Below are positions 1 to 7,659 of a stretch of 7,743 bases of DNA, piece by piece. Every line of letters starts with the position of its first letter. The stretch's first letter is position 1. The position numbers and the translations under genes are program-made. Source of the stretch: CAZTTH01 sp964615975 (GTDB taxonomy: Bacteria > Verrucomicrobiota > Lentisphaeria > JABSQK01 > JAJFLO01). Under the pieces are notes generated by a model. The model saw nothing but the letters and a program-made list of their open reading frames with translations, was not told where the DNA came from and did no database searches. The stretch spans positions 1-7,743 of the forward strand of contig CAZTTH010000091.1 in NCBI GenBank assembly GCA_964615975.1, read 5' to 3'.

Positions 1-1
1 G

Positions 2-82
2 TATTCGGGATTGATTGGATATTCAAGCTCTGTAGGAGCGTGCTATCAAAGTCACGTTTATGACGGAGCGATGTATACATGA
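2..82 (+). CDS. 3' tail of a possible upstream gene (partial)
   Basis: An open frame runs in from the left edge of the window and ends at TGA 80-82, giving 26 residues that finish HVYDGAMYT. The stretch is rich in Gly, Ser and Tyr and I do not recognise it. Its stop overlaps ATG 79-81 in the ATGA arrangement common between translationally coupled genes. That ATG is the start that would belong to the large downstream gene if the inserted element were absent. The other two frames close at 61-63 (TGA) and 12-14 (TGA). The fragment is too short to exclude a chance open frame; the ATGA overlap is the main support. Confidence 0.3.
   Translation, partial: YSGLIGYSSSVGACYQSHVYDGAMYT
65..81 (+). promoter_or_regulatory. 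Apparent original ribosome binding site and start codon of the large gene
   Basis: GGAG at 65-68 lies 10 bases before ATG 79-81. The frame from this ATG reads MKGSDPR and then enters the inserted element, where it stops at TAA 121-123. It is the first start codon after the in-frame TGA at 61-63. Deleting the element together with one direct-repeat copy makes this ATG continuous and in frame with the large gene at 219. It is therefore probably the ancestral start, now uncoupled from its gene. It may still drive translation of a 14-codon leader peptide (79-123). Confidence 0.5.
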
Positions 83-94
83 AAGGAAGCGATC

Positions 95-101
95 CAAGAA
101 T
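95..101 (+). repeat. Left copy of CAAGAAT direct repeat (candidate target-site duplication)
   Basis: CAAGAAT here is repeated exactly at 212-218, on the two sides of the inverted-repeat element. The outer bases of the inverted repeats overlap the direct repeat, so the true duplication could be anything from AGAA (97-100 and 214-217) to the full seven bases. Every choice gives the same reconstructed empty site, CCAAGAATTACC. Confidence 0.55.
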
Positions 102-213
102 GATGCCCACGACAAAAGTCTAAAATTGCCGTTTCGGAAAAAATTGAGACGTTGATTATCAATGAGTTACGATACAAGGATTTTCGGATTTCGGACTTTT
201 GTCGTGGGCATCA
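101..213. mobile_element. MITE-like non-autonomous insertion element with 20-bp terminal inverted repeats
   Basis: The left end, 101-120 (TGATGCCCACGACAAAAGTC), is the perfect reverse complement of 194-213. The 73-base interior is AT-rich with no credible gene, although TTTCGG recurs at 132, 182 and 189. A CAAGAAT direct repeat borders it. Size, perfect inverted ends, lack of coding capacity and flanking duplication are the marks of a miniature inverted-repeat transposable element. The ends do not resemble anything around the transposase in this window, so its mobilising enzyme is unknown. With the duplication, the insertion adds 117 bases (39 codons), which keeps frame, but it brings in-frame stops at 121-123, 145-147 and 163-165 relative to ATG 79. 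Alternatively the arms could be a regulatory stem, but that would not explain the flanking repeat or the restored reading frame. Confidence 0.65.
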
Positions 214-218
214 AGAAT
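212..218 (+). repeat. Right copy of CAAGAAT direct repeat (candidate target-site duplication)
   Basis: This is an exact copy of 95-101 at the far side of the element. It lies in the frame of the large gene, and codons for TKRN follow directly from 220, matching the reconstructed N-terminus. Confidence 0.55.
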
Positions 219-270
219 TACCAAGAGGAACATCCCGACTTTCCAGGACTTCGAAATACCGCCTGGTGTA

Positions 271-3200
271 ATGGGCTCCGATTTTCAATATTTTGCAATG
301 GGATATATGGTGAATACACAACAAATCTGCACGGCAATGTATATGATCATGGTATTTACCTGGCCAATGTTCGCTGACGAGCTCATCACCGATGTCATGT
401 CGCCTGTGGTCAGTTATCAATACCAGGAGGATTTTGGCAGCACCGCGTTGGCCAATGGAGGGATCATGTCTCCTGTCGTCAGTTACCATTATTTCGAGTG
501 GCCGGGTGACGATATTCTTCATCTCATCAGCAGCCCGCCGGTGAGTTATTCCTACCCATTTATTGATGGCGAGCCAATGGTTGCCTTCGTCCTGAGTTTC
601 CCGCTTCCCAATCGCAACGCCGGAACAGCGAAGATCAACAGTGTCTTCGACCATTCGATGACCAGTCCTTATAGTGTTGATGGCATCGTGACGGCATACA
701 CCGGGGAACAAGGGCGACGTCCTTATGGAGCCGATTATGTGACGACAATCAACGGCAAGGCCTTGTATGGCTTCAAAAACGCCGCCGCCGCCAATTTCTC
801 TATCAAGGGGAATTACGATGGCGGTGGAAATAAGGCATTCCTTTATTACGACGGCCATCCCGGTATCGATTTCAAAACCACCGATCAAAGTCCCGACGGC
901 CGCATCGATGTCCTGGCGGTGGCGGACGGGGTGGCGCATTGGGTTCTGGGAAGCGATTTCAACACTATCCGGATTGATCACGGGAACGGTTATACCACCC
1001 TTTACCTGCATTTGTCGGAGCGGCTTGCTCCAGATGGCGCTGCTGTTGTCAGAGGACAGGTCATCGGCAAATCCGGTGATGCCGGAGCTGCTGGCAGCCC
1101 TCACCTGCATTTCGAAGTACAATTCAATGGCGTGCCGGTCGATCCTTATGGTTGGCAGGGCACCGGTTCCGATCCCTATACATTGGCGACCAATCGCATT
1201 TTGTGGGCGCCCTATGCTCTGCCAACCGTTTTGGCGCCTTCGCCACCTCAGAATCCGCGGGTCACGAGCGTCGGAAATAAATCGGTAGCGCTCGCCTGGG
1301 ATCCGCCGGCGAACGATGGGGGATCACCGATCAAGCAATACAAAATCTTTCGGGGAACAGTCTCAGGTGAGGAAACGCTATATTACACGACTTTGACCAC
1401 CAGGACCACCTTCAATAATATCGCCAACCTCGAGAATGATGTGACGTATTATTATCAGGTGAAAGCGGTCAATGCGATTGGCAACAGTGATTTCTCCAAT
1501 GAAATCAGCGCCACTCCGGTCGGCGGGAGCCTTTCGACCAATCATCCGCCGTCTGCTTCCTATACTTACACCGCCAATGGACTGGCAATTGCTTTCACCT
1601 CGACCAGCAGCGATCCGGATAACGATATCGTCTCATCTCTATGGAATTTTGGGGACGGGGCAGTATCCACCTTGCCCAACAACACTCATACCTACGCGGT
1701 GGCGGGAAACTATCGGGTCGTGTTGACAGTGAAAGATGCTGCCGGGAGAATCTCGACTCGCACTGAGCAGGTCGATCTAACCGGTGAGATTACCCAGGTG
1801 GAGCACCCGGCATTGATTGCCAGAGCAGTGCCTCTGATTATCAGAGTACGCACAACTGGGGCAGTGGATATCAACCTCTCCATCAGTACATTTAATCAAA
1901 CCCTCACCGGTACTCTGGCGCGTTTTGTGGTCAATACCGCCACGTTCGATACCGGCATCCATGAAATCCTCATCATGGTAGGGAATAGCGAACATCGGTC
2001 GAACATTCAAATTTATGATGGCGACAGCTACCAAATTGTCGCAATGGTACTCGATGATTTACAGCAGGTCGCCGAAGCTGAAATGCGGGATACTGCCAAT
2101 CAAACCAGCGACGCATTCCTTGATCTGACGATTGAAAAAATTATTGATCTAAGCGGGCAGGCTGTGGTGGACAAGCTGTTAAGCGATACTCTTTCGGATG
2201 TTAAAAATGGCTTCGAATCACAGTTATTGAATCTCAATCTGCGCCTGCAGGAAGTCGGCGTCGAACAGTCCCGGGTTCAGGAATTCGCGGCAAGCATCAA
2301 TAAAGTGGGCATAAATAAGCTCGGGGATTACGCCACCAAGTTGATCGATGTGACCTTGCAAGCGCCGGGTTTGATCAGTGGCAATTTGTCAATCGGGAAT
2401 ATAAAGCGTTTGGTAACTGAAAACATCACCGGTCCGCTGGTATATCAACTCACCGCGGAGCAGGAATTCGGGAAAATCTCTGAGCGCACGGCGCAGGCGC
2501 AGGCACAGATTTCACGGCGGTTTTATAGCGCCGAAGAATTGGCCTTTCTGGGTGAACTTATCCCCGCCTGGAGCGCCGCCATCGCCAATACCGATCGGGA
2601 GATAATCTATCGCCTGGATCTGGGAACCATTCCTATCATTAATAAGAAAATTCAAGCCCAGCCAACCATGAAATACTTTCAACAAGAACTCTATCGATCA
2701 CTGAATCCCGGAGGTATTTTCGGCTTGGGTAAATACAATCCCGATTGGGTGATCGACATGACTATCGCCGATGTGCAGTCGCTATTGACCATTCCCGCTG
2801 AACTCGATTGGATTGACGTCACCCCGGAAGATGAGATTGTGAGCATACCTCGGATCCTGCCGGCATTGATTCCATTGCTGATCAAAGGGGTCACTCTGTA
2901 CATCAAATTGGTGGGAGCCATAGAGAAAATAACCCCGGCGGTGATCACCGGTGGGATGTTTGTTGCCACGGACTTGCTGGCAAAAGAGATCGATGAAGAA
3001 CATCAGCAAGCCATCACCGAGATCCTGAGTTATGGGACAGAACCTTCGATTTCATCTCAAGGTCTGACAACCGGGGCTGATGTCACGCCATTAACCGGGA
3101 GAAATGTCGTTATGGAACTGACACCGGACGGGAAGGTAGTCGGAGTTCGGGTCGTAAACGTAAATGACGAAAAGAAAATCAAGCCACCCCCTGAGAAGAG

Positions 3201-5943
3201 GATAGTCTCGTTAAAGACTGGTCAATCATATCGCGGAGCGCGGACAATAGCGCCAGACATTACTGTGGAAGTACTTGTCGATCAGGAAAGCTACAACATC
3301 GGTGACAGCGTCCAGGTCAATGTCAGGATAACCAATCATACCGATGCGGCATTAGACGAATTGTTGCTCTGGTTGTTCGTGCCGGTGGAGGAACTGGCAA
3401 TCAAGAAAACGATCACTCTAGAGGCACAGTCGGAAGTGATTGAAACCTATGATGTCGCCATCAATTATCCCGGGTTGCATATCTTGAAAGCATATGTGAC
3501 GTCATTCGATGAATCATTCGCTGATGATTATACTGCGGTCGCCGTTGGCGACGGAGAACAAAAAGGGGTAGTCATGACCGTTGACCATGAGGATTTTTAC
3601 ACTCCCGGTATTGTCGCCATCAGTGTAATGCTGGACAACGTCGGTAGGGAGCCTTTGGCGCTTAAAGTCGATGGTGGTGATGGGATGGAGAATCTGCCGG
3701 TACTTCAGGCAGGTGAAAAGATCACTAAAACATACGAGTTCGATTATGACACACCGGGCGTATACCAACGTTGTTTTACCGTCAAAGAAGGAGAAAACCC
3801 GCTCGACTCGCAGTGCGTGGAGTTTACCGTCACAGCTTGGGATACCCTGTTTGCTTATCCGCAAACCGATAAACTGCTCTATAATCCAGGAGAAACCGTT
3901 GAGGTATCGGTACCGATCAAGAATTCTACTTTTCAGGAAGTCTTCTTTCCCGTCATGGTGCGCATCAAAACGCCAGCCGGGGAAACGATCAACGAAACTT
4001 CTTTCACCAGCCAGGGTGCTGGAACCTATCTGATTGAAGCCTGGCCGCAGGCCAGTGGTTACGCGACAGTTACCGGATCGACATTATTTGTTGTTGAACG
4101 GCAAAGTGAGCTGAATGTCGACACAGTCGTGGGACGAGATACTGCCTGGCTGCAGGTGACGACTGATGTCGGCGGAGTGGTTCAGGGGGTAAGGGTAGTG
4201 GTGAATGGCGCAACCAAGTTCACCGATGAAAAAGGTCGGGTCGTATTTAGTTACAATGAATCCCCCGAACTGATGGTCATGGCGGAGAAAATCGGATTTG
4301 ATCCCAGCATTGAGAGGGTGATCGTTACTCCTGATCTCCCGGCGCCTCCGACACTTGATCCCTTCCCTGCAATCATCGGTCGATCATCCTATATCATCAC
4401 TGGTAATAAGGATGCCAATACCGCCATATACATTAACGGGGAAGCAGTGGTACCAATTAATACTGCTGCCACCTGGAGCTATGAGGTGGTGCTGACCAAT
4501 GGAGAAAATTTACTGAATATCACGGCGCGCAATCAGTTTTCCCGAATGAGTGATCCACTGGAAATTACATTGGATTATGAATTTGCCACACTCGGCGGCA
4601 TGATCTGGTACGATCAGGATGGGGATGGCATTCGGGATGATGAGGAAACCGGTCTTGCGGGCGTAATGGTGACGCTTTCCCAGCCCGGGGAGGACGGACA
4701 GATTGGCGGTGGTGATGATGGGGTTATCGCTACGGTGGTGACGGATGACATTATTGCGGGACGTTATAGATTTAACAATCTTGATTCGGGCAGTTATTAC
4801 CTGGAGGTCACCAGGTTGTCCGGTTATGACTTTAGCCCCATCGATCAAGGAGGAGACGATAGCAGGGATAGTGATGTCGATCCCGCCACTGGTCGCACCC
4901 CTCTCTTTTTCATTAACCCCGGACAAAATGATTTCACCATTGATGCTGGATTGATCGGTACTCCTGAAATCAAGGTGGAAGGAGATGGCCAGGAGATTAC
5001 CAACGGCAATCAAACCCCTACCGTCAGCAATCTGACGGATTTTGGTTATGTCGATATTGCCGGCGGTTCGTTATCAAATATCTTCACCATACGCAATAGT
5101 GGCCTGGCCGCATTGAATCTGACTGGGAATCCTAAAGTCCAGACTAGTGGCAGTAGTGCGTTTTCTGTCATTACCCAACCGACTTCTCCGGTCATGGCAA
5201 ATGGCGGCACAACCAGCTTTGAGCTGCGCCTGACACCGTCTGTCACCGGAAATTATACCGGAACAGTTAGTATCGCCAATGACGATGCGGATGAAAACCC
5301 GTTCACGTTTGCGGTCAAGGGAATCGGAGTGTATCCAGACATCGATAACGATAAACTCCCGAACCACTGGGAGTTCGTTTATTTTGGCTCACTGATTGCA
5401 GGTCAACCGGGAGAAGATACCGATCATGATGGGTATCTGAATATTACTGAATACATTTACAATGCAGATCCGACTGATCCCGACTCGAGGCCCGAGGGGA
5501 CATTGTTTGAATTCATTGATCTTCATCGGGGGTGGAATCTTATCTCAGTGCCGGTGGCAGTGAATAATCCCACCATTGAACGCGTCTTTTATTTGGTGGT
5601 GCCGGGGAACGTCTGGGGTTGGAATGGAGATGGTCATCTGGTACAATTGTCGATTGTTAATCCGCTTCAGGGGGTCTGGATCTATCTGCCAATTGAACCG
5701 CCATACTTACTTCAGGTTGTTGGTGATCCGCCAATATCCTCGACGTACCCGTTGCAACCCGGCTGGAATGTCGTTGGCCCCATGGAAATCATGGCAGTGC
5801 CCGGTGATGGTCGGCTTGATTCAAATTTTTGGTTTTGGAATGGCAGGCGATTCCAGACTGTCACCCATGGGAAATTTCTTGAACCGGGGAAAGGCTATTT
5901 TGTTCATGCTAATATGTCATTTAATTTTCAGGTGCGCCCCTGA
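271..5943 (+). CDS. Giant secreted multidomain protein with M23 metallopeptidase domain; 5' end interrupted by insertion
   Basis: Probable extracellular or cell-surface protein of 1,890 residues from ATG 271. A hydrophobic export segment (19-35, ending PMFA before DE) is followed by three SPVVSYxY motifs. The M23/LytM domain (about 191-291) keeps the HxxxD pair H196/D200, H247 and the HxH pair H278/H280, as expected for a zinc endopeptidase that cuts peptidoglycan cross-bridges. FN3 (323-417) and PKD (426-503, WNFGDG at 458) follow, then a helix-rich region (584-921) I cannot assign. Next come about five beta-sandwich-like segments (997-1436, CARDB/MG2/Ig-like), an SdrD B-like domain (1440-1561, DQDGDG at 1448), a choice-of-anchor-D-like domain (1564-1686), Asp-rich calcium-type motifs (1690-1727) and a duplicated GWN module (1754-1881). 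No LPXTG or C-terminal membrane anchor is seen. The start is uncertain: ATG 298, ATG 307 and TTG 199 (inside the element) are also in frame, and none has a good Shine-Dalgarno. The native start was probably ATG 79, which supplied the basic residues now missing from the leader. Only two cysteines (1168, 1182) lie in the exported part, perhaps a disulfide. Confidence 0.85.
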   Translation: MGSDFQYFAMGYMVNTQQICTAMYMIMVFTWPMFADELITDVMSPVVSYQYQEDFGSTALANGGIMSPVVSYHYFEWPGDDILHLISSPPVSYSYPFIDGEPMVAFVLSFPLPNRNAGTAKINSVFDHSMTSPYSVDGIVTAYTGEQGRRPYGADYVTTINGKALYGFKNAAAANFSIKGNYDGGGNKAFLYYDGHPGIDFKTTDQSPDGRIDVLAVADGVAHWVLGSDFNTIRIDHGNGYTTLYLHLSERLAPDGAAVVRGQVIGKSGDAGAAGSPHLHFEVQFNGVPVDPYGWQGTGSDPYTLATNRILWAPYALPTVLAPSPPQNPRVTSVGNKSVALAWDPPANDGGSPIKQYKIFRGTVSGEETLYYTTLTTRTTFNNIANLENDVTYYYQVKAVNAIGNSDFSNEISATPVGGSLSTNHPPSASYTYTANGLAIAFTSTSSDPDNDIVSSLWNFGDGAVSTLPNNTHTYAVAGNYRVVLTVKDAAGRISTRTEQVDLTGEITQVEHPALIARAVPLIIRVRTTGAVDINLSISTFNQTLTGTLARFVVNTATFDTGIHEILIMVGNSEHRSNIQIYDGDSYQIVAMVLDDLQQVAEAEMRDTANQTSDAFLDLTIEKIIDLSGQAVVDKLLSDTLSDVKNGFESQLLNLNLRLQEVGVEQSRVQEFAASINKVGINKLGDYATKLIDVTLQAPGLISGNLSIGNIKRLVTENITGPLVYQLTAEQEFGKISERTAQAQAQISRRFYSAEELAFLGELIPAWSAAIANTDREIIYRLDLGTIPIINKKIQAQPTMKYFQQELYRSLNPGGIFGLGKYNPDWVIDMTIADVQSLLTIPAELDWIDVTPEDEIVSIPRILPALIPLLIKGVTLYIKLVGAIEKITPAVITGGMFVATDLLAKEIDEEHQQAITEILSYGTEPSISSQGLTTGADVTPLTGRNVVMELTPDGKVVGVRVVNVNDEKKIKPPPEKRIVSLKTGQSYRGARTIAPDITVEVLVDQESYNIGDSVQVNVRITNHTDAALDELLLWLFVPVEELAIKKTITLEAQSEVIETYDVAINYPGLHILKAYVTSFDESFADDYTAVAVGDGEQKGVVMTVDHEDFYTPGIVAISVMLDNVGREPLALKVDGGDGMENLPVLQAGEKITKTYEFDYDTPGVYQRCFTVKEGENPLDSQCVEFTVTAWDTLFAYPQTDKLLYNPGETVEVSVPIKNSTFQEVFFPVMVRIKTPAGETINETSFTSQGAGTYLIEAWPQASGYATVTGSTLFVVERQSELNVDTVVGRDTAWLQVTTDVGGVVQGVRVVVNGATKFTDEKGRVVFSYNESPELMVMAEKIGFDPSIERVIVTPDLPAPPTLDPFPAIIGRSSYIITGNKDANTAIYINGEAVVPINTAATWSYEVVLTNGENLLNITARNQFSRMSDPLEITLDYEFATLGGMIWYDQDGDGIRDDEETGLAGVMVTLSQPGEDGQIGGGDDGVIATVVTDDIIAGRYRFNNLDSGSYYLEVTRLSGYDFSPIDQGGDDSRDSDVDPATGRTPLFFINPGQNDFTIDAGLIGTPEIKVEGDGQEITNGNQTPTVSNLTDFGYVDIAGGSLSNIFTIRNSGLAALNLTGNPKVQTSGSSAFSVITQPTSPVMANGGTTSFELRLTPSVTGNYTGTVSIANDDADENPFTFAVKGIGVYPDIDNDKLPNHWEFVYFGSLIAGQPGEDTDHDGYLNITEYIYNADPTDPDSRPEGTLFEFIDLHRGWNLISVPVAVNNPTIERVFYLVVPGNVWGWNGDGHLVQLSIVNPLQGVWIYLPIEPPYLLQVVGDPPISSTYPLQPGWNVVGPMEIMAVPGDGRLDSNFWFWNGRRFQTVTHGKFLEPGKGYFVHANMSFNFQVRP
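397..555 (+). repeat. Three SPVVSYxY peptide repeats after the signal segment
   Basis: The coding sequence repeats MSPVVSYQY (397-423), MSPVVSYHY (466-492) and SPPVSYSY (532-555). The second copy is followed by FEWPGDD. The first two are also similar at base level (ATGTCGCCTGTGGTCAGTTA against ATGTCTCCTGTCGTCAGTTA). From memory, motifs of this kind occur near the N-terminus of other large exported repeat proteins; their role is unknown to me. They lie between the export segment and the peptidase domain. Confidence 0.6.
841..1143 (+). other. M23/LytM peptidase domain within the giant protein
   Basis: This segment encodes the peptidase core: YDGHPGIDF with the HxxxD zinc ligands, then RIDHGNGYTTLYLHLS with the conserved downstream His, and GSPHLHFEV with the HxH motif. 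The spacing and the surrounding glycines fit active LytM-type endopeptidases rather than the degenerate EnvC/NlpD class, which lacks metal ligands. The activity is inferred from these residues only. Confidence 0.85.
5530..5913 (+). repeat. Duplicated C-terminal GWN...WxWNG module
   Basis: Two related halves end the giant protein. The first has GWNLISVP, then VWGWNG, then LQGVWIYLP. The second has GWNVVGP, then FWFWNG, then LEPGKGYFVHA. The GWN motifs are 77 residues apart. Such tandem Trp/Gly-rich modules are found at the C-termini of some large exported proteins, where they may fold as a small beta domain for surface attachment or export. The role here is inferred. Confidence 0.55.
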
Positions 5944-5994
5944 AGACAAAAGCCATTGGTAATTCTCTAATCGGTCATAATCTCAGATTTCCTT

Positions 5995-6030
5995 ACTTGA
6001 GGGAAATTGCGATGTCCCTCATATTCAAGT
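5995..6030. terminator. Hairpin between the convergent genes, possible weak bidirectional terminator
   Basis: TGAGGGA (5998-6004) and TCCCTCA (6015-6021) are perfect inverted repeats around a 10-base loop. An outer pair, ACTTGA (5995-6000) and TCAAGT (6025-6030), offers an alternative longer stem. It sits between the stop of the plus-strand gene (5943) and the stop of the transposase (6031). No proper T tract follows on either strand, so termination would be weak. It could instead belong to the end of the insertion sequence. Confidence 0.3.
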
Positions 6031-7659
6031 TTAAGCTGCTATTGTCTTGCAGGCCATCTTGTAAACCAACTTCATATTTGTGCCGGGGTAGACAAACTCG
6101 GCCGCGTTCAATTCTTGCAGCAGCAACTGAATCGCACGCTGGGCTTGTGGATTGGCCATCGGATGAATTCGCATCACCAATTGTTGCCGGGCTTCGTCTG
6201 GCAACAGATCAGCTTCGGAACGGTAAAGGTCGCGGAGTAAAGCACGCGCATCCTCGGGACGTCCGAGATGGGGACGCAATAACGAAGCCATCGCCGTTTC
6301 CGCATGATAAGCAATCATTTTCACCGTGTCCATAAGATGTTTACGGCTGGGAGCCAATGGTTCGAAACGATCGGCTTCCGGCAACTCATCGAAAGCAATG
6401 TGTTTGGTGGTGGCCTTGCGCTGCGCTTTGAGTTGGGTCAACTCGACCTCCAAATGGGTGATGGTTTCGCGCAATTCTCCTTTCTTCCTCGTCCACGTTT
6501 CCATTTTCCTTTCCGCCATCTCCGGATGGAGTTCCAAGGCGGCGAATTCGGCTTGATAACGAAAGAGTTTTGCCTGTTTCGAACGGCACTTCGAATCGAC
6601 CGCCCGCCAGCGTGGAGTCACCACCTTGGCGGGGACAGAAATCGGCGCCGTTCCATATTCTCCAAGAAGATCAATGCCAAAGTGTTCCATCATATATTTG
6701 AAGTAATTTTCCTGGCACCATCGATTGAACAATAAGATCGCATCCTGGAGGGCAAAGCGGCTATATGCCGTGCTGATCAAACTGGTTTGATGACCGCTCT
6801 CGGTAAGCCGCCGCACCTCACGCATCCACAACCCGTTTTTGGCATCCCCGATCCAACTGCCCATCTCCGCCAACTTCATCGTCACCTTTTCCCCTGTCGT
6901 CAGCGTTGCCGTTTCTTCCTTGAACCATTCCACCGGCCAATCCGCGCCGGGGTTCTTCCGATAGGTCACACAGGCAATCCAATAGCGCCGCCACATCTTC
7001 TTGAACCACCCCGGACTGTACCCCGCACGATCAAAAACCAGAATCATCCAATGCCGGTAGGCATCGGCTTCCAATTGCGCTTCCCCAGGGTGCGGGACCT
7101 CCTTGAGCAACCGCGGAATTATCTCCTCATCCATGGTTTTGATCAAGCCTTTGTCGATCGTTTGCGTCACCGTAAAATACGGCTGCCCCGCCGCATCATT
7201 CACCCAATAATCCGTCGTCCCCCGCAGACACAATCGCTGCCGCGACACATACCGGCGCGGCAATTTCGTCAGTTTCCCATGATACACACGCACATGCCCA
7301 TCGACATACAACACTCCCACCATCTCACCTGCCTCCTGCAACCACTCCGAGCTCAAATGCCCGCTCCACTTCTCCGCCGCTCCAGATTGGCTCATATCCG
7401 CCAATTTCTCCCGCAATGTCCGCACTTCCGGAATCCGATCCAACCCCATCAATTTGCCCAAATCACCCGGAGATTCATAGCGCAATCGCTCCACCGTTCG
7501 CAGATGCCCCAATGCCATGTACGACAATAAAATCAATACATGTGCCACCGTATAATACCCTTTCAATTTCGCGAAACAGCTATCCACAGGCGCAACAAGC
7601 CATTGGCCAATAACGTCGGCAAGACGCATAACAATCCCCCATATGACACATCCACGCAT
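6031..7659 (-). CDS. DDE-type transposase, main reading frame of a frameshifted gene
   Basis: This 542-codon frame encodes the catalytic and C-terminal parts of a large insertion-sequence transposase of the DDE (RNase H-fold) kind. The likely triad is D120 in LYVDGHVRVY, D210 in LVFDRAGYS and E317 in RWCQENYFKYM. An N-terminal segment with GLDRIPEVRTLREKL and a probable coiled coil at about 380-415 fit a family I recall from environmental bacteria, usually annotated simply as transposase; I cannot give an IS family name. The C-terminus (ELNAAEFVYPGTNMKLVY) looks complete. The first 22 to 31 residues (from MRGCVIWGIV) are probably not genuine, because the matching N-terminal sequence is in another frame (7742-7563). 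The terminal inverted repeats of the element were not identified; its right end lies outside the window. Confidence 0.75.
   Translation of the reverse strand: MRGCVIWGIVMRLADVIGQWLVAPVDSCFAKLKGYYTVAHVLILLSYMALGHLRTVERLRYESPGDLGKLMGLDRIPEVRTLREKLADMSQSGAAEKWSGHLSSEWLQEAGEMVGVLYVDGHVRVYHGKLTKLPRRYVSRQRLCLRGTTDYWVNDAAGQPYFTVTQTIDKGLIKTMDEEIIPRLLKEVPHPGEAQLEADAYRHWMILVFDRAGYSPGWFKKMWRRYWIACVTYRKNPGADWPVEWFKEETATLTTGEKVTMKLAEMGSWIGDAKNGLWMREVRRLTESGHQTSLISTAYSRFALQDAILLFNRWCQENYFKYMMEHFGIDLLGEYGTAPISVPAKVVTPRWRAVDSKCRSKQAKLFRYQAEFAALELHPEMAERKMETWTRKKGELRETITHLEVELTQLKAQRKATTKHIAFDELPEADRFEPLAPSRKHLMDTVKMIAYHAETAMASLLRPHLGRPEDARALLRDLYRSEADLLPDEARQQLVMRIHPMANPQAQRAIQLLLQELNAAEFVYPGTNMKLVYKMACKTIAA

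Noticed and set aside
144..176. Possible outward promoter inside the element (TTGAGA 144-149, GATACA 171-176)
   Set aside because: The spacing of 21 bases and the poor -10 match make it unconvincing.
162..377. ATG-initiated 71-codon frame starting inside the small element
   Set aside because: It crosses from the element into the large gene in a different frame, has no Shine-Dalgarno and no recognisable domain.
211..1122. Long minus-strand open frame of 303 codons
   Set aside because: It lies opposite the export segment and M23 domain, which have clear motifs on the plus strand; its translation shows no recognisable domain.
5945..5952. GACAAAAG shared with the inverted ends of the small element (111-118)
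   Set aside because: Only eight bases match and the neighbouring bases differ, so it does not show that the transposase and small element share ends.
6021..6029. ATATTCAAG also present at 19-27
   Set aside because: Nine bases in a window of this size can recur by chance, and no extended similarity surrounds them.
6787..7530. Plus-strand open frame of 247 codons, rich in Pro, His and Arg
   Set aside because: It is opposite the transposase catalytic region; its biased composition is what antisense reading of that gene produces.
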